From Eubacterium sp. (GTDB taxonomy: Bacteria; Bacillota; Clostridia; Lachnospirales; Lachnospiraceae), in the NCBI GenBank assembly GCA_017619835.1, contig JAFZRN010000032.1, positions 1 to 64,000 on the forward strand: 64,000 bases of DNA, written 5' to 3'. The position numbers were made by a program, and so were the translations under genes. Shown here in pieces: positions 1 through 7,761 of the stretch. The notes beneath the pieces are model-generated. The model saw only the letters and a program-made list of their open reading frames with translations. It did not search any database and was not told the origin of the DNA. Numbering within the stretch: position 1 is the stretch's first letter; each line of letters begins with the position of its first letter.

Positions 1-27
1 ATTTAAAGTAATATTGAGTTGAGCCAT
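1..27 (-). CDS. Start of a probable IS256-family transposase, cut by the window edge
   Basis: Only nine codons are visible, reading MAQLNITLN on the minus strand from an ATG at 27. A perfect GGAGG lies at complement 37-41, nine bases before it, so this is a real translation start. From memory, this N-terminus is typical of IS256-family (mutator-type DDE) transposases in Lachnospiraceae; that assignment rests on nine residues and is an inference. A TATAAT-like box at complement 68-73 could be its promoter. The terminal inverted repeat of the element could not be located in 28-300. Confidence 0.5.
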
Positions 28-298
28 TGTGTTCTACCTCCGGTATTATTTGTATTGTGGTGATCTTATTATACCTAAAGGTAGAGCCCTTGGCTCTTAA
101 AATATTAAATTATGAATTTACACCATTATATAGACGTAACTGCAAATCCCATCACTCGGCTAACATACTGAACATTTACACTATATCTGTTAGTCAGCAC
201 ATCTGGTTTTCCTTATTTGTGACACATTTCCGGCTAACAAGCCCTATGTATTCATCCATTTTATTAGCCGGCCAGTCAGCATATATATTTAAGCCAAA

Positions 299-345
299 AT
301 GTGACAAACAGATCTGAACTGCTTGTCATGAACTGTTTGTCACAT
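299..345. repeat. 33-bp palindrome family, copy 1 (with internal 14-bp tandem duplication)
   Basis: ATGTGACAAACAG (299-311) and CTGTTTGTCACAT (333-345) are perfect 13-bp inverted arms. Inside, TGAACTGCTTGTCA (315-328) is followed directly by TGAACTGTTTGTCA (329-342), a 14-bp tandem duplication with one difference. Removing one unit leaves a 33-bp palindrome almost identical to the copy at 3369-3401. Confidence 0.85.
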
Positions 346-348
346 AAT

Positions 349-421
349 ATCCTTCGACTCCCTTCGGTCGCTCAGGATGACACTACGGTATATCATTCTG
401 AGCGAAGCGAAGAATCCTTCT
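349..421. repeat. REP-like inverted repeat with GAGCGAAGCGAAG core
   Basis: GCTCAGGATGA (370-380) pairs with TCATTCTGAGC (393-403) with one mismatch, and the flanks (CCTTCG on the left, CGAAGCGAAGAATCC on the right) extend the imperfect stem. The CATTCTGAGCGAAGCGAAG type of motif recurs as a short intergenic repeat in many bacteria (from memory). It ends exactly at the stop codon (422-424) of the minus-strand gene, so it may form the end of that mRNA. Confidence 0.65.
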
Positions 422-2215
422 TTAGTATTCGTATGAATAGAACCCTTCTTCCATTTTCTCGTTATATATGCCGTAAACCTTAAGGGTATCGTCGTTGCTT
501 ATATCACCGACTGTTCCATAGCTCCAGTTGATGAAGCCCTCAGGAAGCTCCGAAACAGGCTTGCCGGGCAGATAGATATAGAACACATCTCCGCCCGAGA
601 TTCCGTAAGGCTCGGAATAAACATAACGGACATCATCACTGATCTCCTCAGTACCGATGGTATCAGATGTTTCATAGTAATCAAGTTCCATCTTGTAGGT
701 GTAGTCATCAATCTTGGTCGCGTTCTTAAACTGTCCGTAGAAGGATGACAGGTACACTGTTCCGTTAGGATATCCATCACCTGTATCACCCATATCGGAG
801 TCATGATATGAACCCGCAAAGTACCCCTTCTTATCGACAGCCAGCACGGTGCCCCATGCACCCGCGCCGCTCGCAAACATAAACTGCGTATCAAGATCTA
901 TCGGAAGTTCGCTTGTCTCCTCGGAGGAGCTGCTTCCTGTCGCCTCACCACCCAGTAACGAAAGAGCTTCGTTATAGGCCATACTTGACTTATCATACTT
1001 GGAAATGACTTCTTCAATGTCATCCCCCTCAGAATACATGATGACAGAATCTATGGAGTCCTTATTGGCATTTACGAACTTCTTGAATTTCTTCTTGGAT
1101 ATCTCTTCACTACCCTTATAGTAGGTATAAGTTACTTCGGTATGGTCTTCATTCGGATATGAACTGCTCGAATAGATATCGGTCTGCTCATATTTTCCGC
1201 CTTTAAGCTCATACTTTTCATATACTGCATCCACACCTTCATCGGTAACATAGTGGTGGATGAAAAGGCTGTCCTCACCTTCAAGAGTTGCAACATAGAA
1301 GTTTGTTCCGCCGGCAACCTCAACATCCAGAGCTTCGAAGTCAAGCATCAGCATTGCTTCACCGTCTGAATAGGTATAGATATTCAGGCCTGCGGATACG
1401 CCCTCGTTGCTTCCCATGAATATCAGCTCATCGGTCCCGTCCTTATTCAGGTCTTTTAATGCAACCGGATAACTAAGTGATGAGCCATAACCCATCTGCC
1501 AGTTATAAGCTTTTATATAGTCTTCCTGTTCTTCAAGTATCTTTTTATATGCAGCATATGCATCATTGACCGGAGCATCAGATGTCGCACCGGTATCATC
1601 AGAGGCTTCTTCCGTATCTTCTGTTACCGCCTCGGTAGCTTCCTCTGTATCTTCCTCGGTATCTGCCTCGGTCATAAAGATATCCCACTCTGCTTCCGTA
1701 GTCTGAGCCTCTGACATCTGCTCTATAACCTGATCACGCTTAGCCTTATATCTGGTATACATCGGAACAAAGATTGCTGCCAGGACAGCTCCTAATACAA
1801 GGATGCATGCTCCGACCACGATAAGTACTATCGCCCAGACAGGCAGCCCTTTCTTCTGAGGCGGCTGCTGATATGACTGCTGATTCTGAGGCTGGCCGTA
1901 AAGCGGCTGGCTGTAACCCTGCTGAGGCTGTGTATACATATTCTGAGATGACTGCTGAGGCTGCGGTTGCTGATATGTCATCTGCTGACCCGGCTGCTGA
2001 CCATAGCCCTGCTGTGGTCCTGCCTGCTGTGGTCCTGCCTGCTGCGGCTGAACTGACTGAGGTTGCACAGGTTGCTGCGGCTGTGACGGCTGCTGAACCG
2101 GTTGTTGCTGCTGCACAGGCTGCTGCGGCTGCACCGGCTGGATCAGCTTCGCCCCGCACACATTACAGAACTTTGCCTCATCTGCTACTTTATTTCCACA
2201 ACTATTACAAAACAT
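422..2215 (-). CDS. Zinc-ribbon, Gln/Pro-rich, single-pass membrane protein with large extracellular domain
   Basis: Unrecognised 597-residue protein with clear architecture. Residues 1-24 form a zinc ribbon (Cys3, Cys6, Cys17, Cys20, CxxC spaced by ten). Residues 25-122 are almost only Gln, Pro, Gly and Tyr. One membrane segment spans about 124-150, and an acidic Glu/Thr/Ala stretch follows at about 170-215. The remaining 380 residues should lie outside the cell; they include a DLNKDGTDELI motif resembling calcium-binding or FG-GAP-type surface repeats. The zinc ribbon would be cytoplasmic. The start is supported by GGAGAAGG before ATG 2215. Its 3' end touches a REP-like repeat, and the EEP-family gene lies 20 bp upstream in the same direction, so the two are probably cotranscribed. 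No enzymatic function is proposed. Confidence 0.8.
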   Translation of the reverse strand: MFCNSCGNKVADEAKFCNVCGAKLIQPVQPQQPVQQQQPVQQPSQPQQPVQPQSVQPQQAGPQQAGPQQGYGQQPGQQMTYQQPQPQQSSQNMYTQPQQGYSQPLYGQPQNQQSYQQPPQKKGLPVWAIVLIVVGACILVLGAVLAAIFVPMYTRYKAKRDQVIEQMSEAQTTEAEWDIFMTEADTEEDTEEATEAVTEDTEEASDDTGATSDAPVNDAYAAYKKILEEQEDYIKAYNWQMGYGSSLSYPVALKDLNKDGTDELIFMGSNEGVSAGLNIYTYSDGEAMLMLDFEALDVEVAGGTNFYVATLEGEDSLFIHHYVTDEGVDAVYEKYELKGGKYEQTDIYSSSSYPNEDHTEVTYTYYKGSEEISKKKFKKFVNANKDSIDSVIMYSEGDDIEEVISKYDKSSMAYNEALSLLGGEATGSSSSEETSELPIDLDTQFMFASGAGAWGTVLAVDKKGYFAGSYHDSDMGDTGDGYPNGTVYLSSFYGQFKNATKIDDYTYKMELDYYETSDTIGTEEISDDVRYVYSEPYGISGGDVFYIYLPGKPVSELPEGFINWSYGTVGDISNDDTLKVYGIYNEKMEEGFYSYEY

Positions 2216-2235
2216 ACGCCTTCTCCAATCTTAAA

Positions 2236-3348
2236 CTAATCTTCTATAGTTTCAGTTGTCCCCAATTCGAATTTCATCACTACCGGATTATGATCAGTAA
2301 ACTCAAACCCCTTATCGATATTCTGAACATAATTAACCGTTATATTGTCGGATACAAGGAATCCATCCAGGATGACCGTGAAGCTTTCCGGTGAATACGG
2401 AATGTTGGTATTTCTGGTTGAAGCAACCATGCCCTCTGCATAATTATCAACCTTGATAAATCCGTCGGGAATGATAGCATCCGGAAATGGCTGACACCAC
2501 GTATAGTCCGCATCGGTTCCCGGATTGAAATACTCTTTTGCATCTCCCGTGAAATCATGATTGAAATCACCACCGGCGATCACATAGTTACCCTTGTCAT
2601 ATTCCTTCTTCATATCATCGAAGAGCATCTCAAGCTGAGCATTTCCCTGGGAAGCGTCGGTACCGTATGCCGACAGATGCAGGTTGATAAGGATCAGCTC
2701 CTTGCCATCCTCAACCGGTATTCTGGAAATGTCATAGCAACGGTCAAGATCGAGTATCTTCTTGAATCCCGTCGCGATAGGAAGACTCCTTCTTAATGAA
2801 GAAGTGATATCGAATCTGCTCTCTGTAAGTATTCCGGAATTGGAAGCTCCGTGGGGTTCCTGGATTGGATACATCAGATATGCAGAATGATAATTCTGTG
2901 CAAATACATTATCGTAGGAGCCGGCAGCCGCAAACTTATCATTGACAAGAACGCTCTGATCCACATGATGGCTTCTCGTGGAATCGGTATCCACCTCCTG
3001 GAAAAGCACAAAATCAGGATTATAGGAAAGCGCTATGTCAGCAGTATTGTTGATACAGTTGATGACACTGTCCTTTGATCTTGCACGGCTTTCGTTTCCG
3101 CCATCCATGAAAAATGTAAAGTCAGCCGTATATGCACCGAAGCCCAGATTATATGACACAACGGTATATTCCTCGCCTACCTTGGCATTTTCCGTGGCGG
3201 AACCATTTACCTCAAGTGTCTGATTATCCGGAATTCTGGAATAGGTCAGGAATACATATGCAACATAGCCTCCGGCCACAAGAATTGCCAGAAGGATAAC
3301 CCACAGCATAAGCTTCCACCATCTGAATTTTTTCTTCTTCTTTTCCAT
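2236..3348 (-). CDS. Membrane-anchored endonuclease/exonuclease/phosphatase (EEP) family protein
   Basis: A lysine-rich start and one membrane segment (about 11-33) anchor a 330-residue extracytoplasmic EEP domain. The family's metal and catalytic signatures are present: Asn67 (SYNLG), Glu118 (FQEVD), His224 (NLHLS), Asp261/Asn263 (GGDFNHD) and Asp352-His353 (TDHNP). Members cleave phosphodiesters or phosphomonoesters in nucleic acids, inositol lipids or sphingomyelin; the substrate here cannot be told. The outside location argues against a DNA-repair role and fits scavenging or lipid hydrolysis. A palindromic repeat (3369-3401) lies just upstream, between this start and the end of the coiled-coil permease gene. 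Confidence 0.85.
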   Translation of the reverse strand: MEKKKKKFRWWKLMLWVILLAILVAGGYVAYVFLTYSRIPDNQTLEVNGSATENAKVGEEYTVVSYNLGFGAYTADFTFFMDGGNESRARSKDSVINCINNTADIALSYNPDFVLFQEVDTDSTRSHHVDQSVLVNDKFAAAGSYDNVFAQNYHSAYLMYPIQEPHGASNSGILTESRFDITSSLRRSLPIATGFKKILDLDRCYDISRIPVEDGKELILINLHLSAYGTDASQGNAQLEMLFDDMKKEYDKGNYVIAGGDFNHDFTGDAKEYFNPGTDADYTWCQPFPDAIIPDGFIKVDNYAEGMVASTRNTNIPYSPESFTVILDGFLVSDNITVNYVQNIDKGFEFTDHNPVVMKFELGTTETIED

Positions 3349-3368
3349 CTCCTAAGCTCCTTTCGAAA

Positions 3369-3401
3369 ACGTGACAAACAGATCTGAACAGTTTGTCACA
3401 T
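3369..3401. repeat. 33-bp palindrome family, copy 2
   Basis: GTGACAAAC (3371-3379) and GTTTGTCAC (3391-3399) are perfect inverted arms around an 11-base centre that contains AGATCT. It lies in the 86-bp gap before the EEP gene start at 3348. It matches copy 1 (299-345) after removal of that copy's tandem duplication, and copy 3 (31923-31955, opposite strand) at 27 of 33 positions. Confidence 0.85.
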
Positions 3402-3434
3402 TTGTACCTTATATTTTACAACATATATATGAAT

Positions 3435-6400
3435 TTACTCAACTGATTTCAGTGACTCGGCCATATTTATTTTTTCGAGTTTTATAGTCATAAATGCGTT
3501 GACCACGATAGTAAATATAAAAGTAAGTAACACACTCAGGACATATGTCCTCGGAAGGATCCTGCACTTAAATGAGACCATGTCCACAACTATCTGGCTC
3601 ATTATATATCTATGGAATAATATTCCGAGTCCGAGACCGAACAATGTGCCCATTGCCGTAAGCGTGACATTTTCCCTGAAGACATAGGATGAAGTCTCGT
3701 TTCTGAAGAAGCCGAGGACCTTGATCGTGGCGATCTCCCTTAAACGTTCGGTTATGTTGATATTTGTCAGATTATATAAAACGATGAAGGCAAGTCCTGC
3801 CGCAGAAGCGATGACCACGAGCACGATATAGTCAAGACGGCTCATCATGTTGGCCATCCTTTCCTTAAGCTCGCTGAAGAGCATGGCACTGGTCACATTC
3901 TCATCCTTTGCGATTGCAGCCTGACTCTTATATTCATCGGCGTCTTCCGGAAAATCAATATAAGCTCCGTTCATATCGAGGGTCTTGCCGAGCTGTGTTT
4001 CAAGTGTTTCCTTCGACATTATCACATAGTTATAAACATGATTCTCGAATATTCCCTTAACCTGAACATGCAGCTCTTCCATGTCGCTGTTTCTGAAGGT
4101 GATATCATCTCCGAGAGCTACATCATAACGTTCCGCCAGAGCATTACAGATATAGACCTCATTTACCTTGGGGAAGCCCAGCGGCTCCTGATCCATGGTA
4201 TGAAGATTCATATAATGCTTAAAATGTTCGCCATCTTCCGGGACTATGAGCGAAGCCTCCTTAACCTTATCACCGCTCAGCATATCCCAGGATGCCTGAT
4301 GAAGAAGTATATAATCCTCGCACATTTCATCCAGCTTTTCTTTTATAGACAGAGGTATATCCGTACCACTGGCATTTTTGAATGTTATGCTGACGTCGGG
4401 CGTAAGGATCCCTTCGTACTGTTCGGCAGCAAAATTCCCGACCGAATCCTTGATACCGAAGCCCGCAACAAGAAGTCCGGTGCAGCCGCCGATACCGACT
4501 ATCATCATAAAGAAACGCCCCTTATATCTGAACAGGTTTCTGATGGAAACTTTCTGAAGGAACTTTAGCCGGTTCCAGATAAATGGCACATTTTCGAGAA
4601 ATACTCTCTTACCTGCCTTGGGAGCCTTCGGACGCATAAGGCTTGCCGCAGTCTCGCCCAGCTCATAACGGCAGGCGATCCAGGTGGTGCCGACCGAACA
4701 TATGACTGCAGCAAGAAGCGAAAGACTTGCCAGCTTCCAGTCAAAGATATATTTCATCGGAAGCGCATGATACATAAGACGATAGGTATTCCAGATAACA
4801 GCGGGGAATAAAAAGATTCCGATCGAATATCCGATAACACTTCCCAGAACTGCAGCACTTCCGGAATAGAATATATATTTGCCCATTACGGTTCTTTCGG
4901 AATATCCGAGCGCCTTCAGAACACCGATCTGGGTTCTCTGCTCCTCAACCATGCGGCTCATGGTGGTAACACATACAAGAGCGGCAACCAGAACGAAGAA
5001 TACCGGGAAGACCTTTGCAACCTGTGCTACGATCTCGGAGTCATTTTCAAAGCAGGCGTAGCCTATATTGGTATTACGCTCAAGCTCGAAGACATCCGGC
5101 TTTTCGATATCGGCAAGCTCATCCTTTGCATCCGCAATCTCCTTCTCTGCATCGGCAATCTTCTCATCGAATTCCTTAACACCGTCCTCGTACTCTTTGA
5201 GGCCGTCCTCATATTCCTTTACGCCGTCCTCGTACTCCTTGAGGCCGTCTTCATATTCCTTCTCGCCGTCCTCATATTTGCGTTTTCCGTCATAATATTC
5301 ATTAAGCCCCTTCTGATATTCGGCCTTTCCTTTTTCATATTCCTTTACGCCATCCTCATACTTAGCCTTACCCTTTTCGTAATCCTTCTTACCCTTCTCG
5401 TATTCCTTTTTACCTTTTTCGTACTGCTTCTTGCCCTTTTCGTATTCCTTCTTGCCGGCCTCCAGCTTGGCTTTGGATTCTTTAAGTACCTTCTCATTTG
5501 CGGCGATCTGGGTCTTTCCGGCCTCCAGCTTCGTCCTGGCTTCGGTAAGCATCTTCTTTCCTGCTTCGATCTCGGTCTTGGCCTGGGTCAGCATTTCCTT
5601 CTGATCCTCGGGAAGCATATCCCACATGGGCTTTGCCGCATCATACTGCGCGTTGAATTCAGCTTCTTTTTCAGCAAATGCTTTCTCCTGCTCTACAAGC
5701 TGAGCCTCCTGCGACTCCAGCTCGGTCTTGGCTTCGTCCAGGGCTTTCTGTCCTGCAGCGAGTTCTTTCTCGCCCTTATCTATCTCTTTCTTAGAAGACT
5801 TGAGCTGTTTTTCGGCTTTATCCAGTTCCTTCTTTGCCTTATCCAGTTTTTTCTTACCCTTATCCAGCTCCTCTTTGGCGTCGGCTAGCTCGGAATCGGC
5901 ACTGTTTAATTCGGATTTTGCATTCGATAATTTTGAGGAAGCATCTCCGAGTTTTTTCTTCGAATCGTCAAGTGTATCTCTTGCATCAGTCAGTTCTTCC
6001 GATGCATCGTCCAGCTCTTTCTTTCCGTCATCCAGCTCTTTTTTTGCATCGGCAAGCTCCTCCTCGCCTTCCTTTTTCTTATCCTCAAGCTCCTGCTCGC
6101 CGTCAGCTATCTCTTCTTCGGCATCGGCGATAAGCCTGTCGTATCTTGCATCAGCCTGATCCTCGGCAAGCTTCTCCCACTCCTTTTTCCTATCCTTCAT
6201 ATATTGCTTATAATCCTTGGAATATATCTGATAATCCTGATCAAAGCAGACAAATATCTCGGAATAGATATCCGAGTCGAAGGCATTTTCGGGAAGATAA
6301 ACGAAGCCGTCGATGGTTCCGGTTCCGATGGAGGTTGTTCCTCTTTCAAAGTTGATATAGTAAGAAGAGTCTGCCCAGCCGACAACGGTCAGCTCCTTGG

Positions 6401-6941
6401 ACTTGAACATATCAAGCGTATCCTCTTCGTTGGTTTCGGAGAGGGTTATGGTCTCACCCACCTCGGGCTTGTTGCCCATCGTGGAATCCACTACGCACTC
6501 ATTTTCCTTTTCGGGAAGGCGGCCCTTGGTGATCTGGATACCGTTGATCTCTCCCGGGATGGAATGACAGCGGAGAACATACTCGCTGACTGTCTCGGTA
6601 TCATTAACCGCATCGGCCTCATTTGCGGGCTTCGCAATATTCTCGGCATCCGCTTCGAAGATGGCATCTACGTTGTAAGCGCCCTCGGAATATCTCACAT
6701 CCTTCTGATTCCTGAAGGCTTCGACATCCTCTTTCTCCCAGCCCAGTGTGGAGACGAGACGGTAGTCATAGAAATTGTTGTCATGAAGGTCTACATCCAC
6801 CGTGTGGATCATCGCCGGAGTCGTGATCCGGACACCGGAAAAAAAGCCGACTCCCAGTGCTATGATCGCAAAGATTGCGAAGAAGCGGCCGAAGGTCTGC
6901 TTGATCTCACGAAGTGTAGTTTTCCTCATGCTTTTTCCCAT
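3435..6941 (-). CDS. FtsX/MacB-type ABC permease with very large extracytoplasmic coiled coil
   Basis: A 1,168-residue permease. Membrane segment 1 is at about 15-38. An extracytoplasmic region follows, and residues about 260-612 form an extended coiled coil rich in Glu, Lys and Asp. Within it, about 494-594 is built of seven-residue units of the form K/E-Y-E-K/D-G-K/V/L-K. The first FtsX core (about 640-780) is followed by a second substrate-side domain and a second FtsX core (about 1025-1168, with the NINITERLREIATIKVLG signature). It sits 3 bp downstream of its ATPase gene. Permeases of this build move lipids or peptides, or transmit force to envelope enzymes, rather than importing small solutes. 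The coiled coil could reach across the wall; that is inference. Confidence 0.88.
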   Translation of the reverse strand: MGKSMRKTTLREIKQTFGRFFAIFAIIALGVGFFSGVRITTPAMIHTVDVDLHDNNFYDYRLVSTLGWEKEDVEAFRNQKDVRYSEGAYNVDAIFEADAENIAKPANEADAVNDTETVSEYVLRCHSIPGEINGIQITKGRLPEKENECVVDSTMGNKPEVGETITLSETNEEDTLDMFKSKELTVVGWADSSYYINFERGTTSIGTGTIDGFVYLPENAFDSDIYSEIFVCFDQDYQIYSKDYKQYMKDRKKEWEKLAEDQADARYDRLIADAEEEIADGEQELEDKKKEGEEELADAKKELDDGKKELDDASEELTDARDTLDDSKKKLGDASSKLSNAKSELNSADSELADAKEELDKGKKKLDKAKKELDKAEKQLKSSKKEIDKGEKELAAGQKALDEAKTELESQEAQLVEQEKAFAEKEAEFNAQYDAAKPMWDMLPEDQKEMLTQAKTEIEAGKKMLTEARTKLEAGKTQIAANEKVLKESKAKLEAGKKEYEKGKKQYEKGKKEYEKGKKDYEKGKAKYEDGVKEYEKGKAEYQKGLNEYYDGKRKYEDGEKEYEDGLKEYEDGVKEYEDGLKEYEDGVKEFDEKIADAEKEIADAKDELADIEKPDVFELERNTNIGYACFENDSEIVAQVAKVFPVFFVLVAALVCVTTMSRMVEEQRTQIGVLKALGYSERTVMGKYIFYSGSAAVLGSVIGYSIGIFLFPAVIWNTYRLMYHALPMKYIFDWKLASLSLLAAVICSVGTTWIACRYELGETAASLMRPKAPKAGKRVFLENVPFIWNRLKFLQKVSIRNLFRYKGRFFMMIVGIGGCTGLLVAGFGIKDSVGNFAAEQYEGILTPDVSITFKNASGTDIPLSIKEKLDEMCEDYILLHQASWDMLSGDKVKEASLIVPEDGEHFKHYMNLHTMDQEPLGFPKVNEVYICNALAERYDVALGDDITFRNSDMEELHVQVKGIFENHVYNYVIMSKETLETQLGKTLDMNGAYIDFPEDADEYKSQAAIAKDENVTSAMLFSELKERMANMMSRLDYIVLVVIASAAGLAFIVLYNLTNINITERLREIATIKVLGFFRNETSSYVFRENVTLTAMGTLFGLGLGILFHRYIMSQIVVDMVSFKCRILPRTYVLSVLLTFIFTIVVNAFMTIKLEKINMAESLKSVE

Positions 6942-6944
6942 TAC

Positions 6945-7649
6945 TTACCACTCGATCTCAGAGATGTCCACCGGATACTCATTCATTTTTATACTTGAAA
7001 CCGTTCCGCTCTTTACCTTGATGACTCTGTCGGCCATTGCGGTAAGAGCCTGGTTATGTGTTATTACTATCACGGTCATGCCGTTCTTGCGGCAGGTATC
7101 CTGAAGCAGCTTCAGAACAGCCTTACCCGTATTATAATCAAGAGCGCCTGTCGGCTCGTCACATAAAAGAAGCTTCGGATTCTTGGCAAGAGCTCTTGCT
7201 ATCGCCACTCTCTGCTGCTCACCGCCGGAAAGCTGTGCCGGGAAGTTCCTGAGTCTTTCCTCAAGTCCGACCTCGGTAAGAACCGTCGCCGCATCGACAG
7301 AATCCTTCGAAAGCTCGGAGGCCAGCTCGACATTTTCAAGCGCAGTCAGATTCTGCACGAGATTATAAAACTGAAATACAAAACCGACGTCATATCTTCT
7401 GTATGCCGTCAGCTCCTTTTTCTTATATTTCGAGATTTCGTTGCCATCGATTATGACGCGGCCCTCCGTCAGCGTATCCATTCCGCCGAGGATGTTGAGG
7501 ATCGTAGTTTTGCCGGCTCCGGACGCACCTACGATAACGCAGAATTCGCCCTTCTCAATCTCAAAGTTAACATCCCGGAGAGCATGTATCTCCACCTCTC
7601 CGGTCTTATATATTTTCTTTACGTTTTTGAATTCAATATATGCGCCCAT
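6945..7649 (-). CDS. ABC transporter ATP-binding protein (LolD/MacB-type), partner of the coiled-coil permease
   Basis: A complete 234-residue ATPase: Walker A GASGAGKT at 41-48, Q-loop around 93, signature LSGGEQQR at 140-147 and Walker [10 protein letters not shown] at 160-168. The GALD form after Walker B and the overall length match the LolD/FtsE/MacB group that energises FtsX-type permeases. It precedes the 1,168-residue permease by 3 bp, so the two make one transporter. Upstream lies a strong terminator (7711-7747) belonging to the adaptor gene, so this pair probably has its own promoter in 7650-7710, where no consensus box is obvious. Confidence 0.93.
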   Translation of the reverse strand: MGAYIEFKNVKKIYKTGEVEIHALRDVNFEIEKGEFCVIVGASGAGKTTILNILGGMDTLTEGRVIIDGNEISKYKKKELTAYRRYDVGFVFQFYNLVQNLTALENVELASELSKDSVDAATVLTEVGLEERLRNFPAQLSGGEQQRVAIARALAKNPKLLLCDEPTGALDYNTGKAVLKLLQDTCRKNGMTVIVITHNQALTAMADRVIKVKSGTVSSIKMNEYPVDISEIEW

Positions 7650-7710
7650 ACAGTGCCTCTTTTTCGTGAGTATATGTCCTTATATTTTACTACGAATTGA
7701 GGGTAAAAGC

Positions 7711-7747
7711 AAAAAGGAAAAGGGGCCGGGCTGAAGCCCGGCCCCTT
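7711..7747 (-). terminator. Rho-independent terminator of the dual-adaptor efflux operon
   Basis: The arms AAGGGGCCGGGCT (7720-7732) and AGCCCGGCCCCTT (7735-7747) are perfect 13-bp inverses with a two-base loop. On the minus strand a T-rich tail (TTTTCCTTTTT) follows. It lies 15 bp after the stop of the long adaptor gene. Confidence 0.92.
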
Positions 7748-7761
7748 GAAGGGAATGTTTA

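Larger units (their letters stand above)
28..421. other. Gene-free stretch between a probable IS and the zinc-ribbon gene
   Basis: No convincing gene is present. It holds, in order: the leader of the truncated transposase (complement 28-100, with a short GAGCC/GGCTC hairpin at 85-97), AT-rich sequence without clear signals (100-298), a 47-bp palindromic repeat (299-345), and a GAGCGAAGCGAAG-type inverted repeat (349-421) that abuts the stop codon of the next gene. Confidence 0.6.

Noticed and set aside
299-345. CRP/FNR operator reading of TGTGA...TCACA
   Set aside because: The half sites are more than 20 bp apart in every copy, whereas CRP/FNR sites have a spacer of about 6 bp.
4038-4568. 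A 176-codon plus-strand open frame
   Set aside because: Antisense to the second half of the coiled-coil permease; no RBS or recognisable domain.
5160-5460. Short regular DNA repeats that might look like a CRISPR array
   Set aside because: The period is 21 bp in frame with the permease gene and encodes YEKGK/YEDGV heptads; there are no unique spacers.
6204-6998. A 264-codon open frame on the plus strand
   Set aside because: Antisense to the coiled-coil permease N-terminus and the ATPase end; no RBS and no domain.
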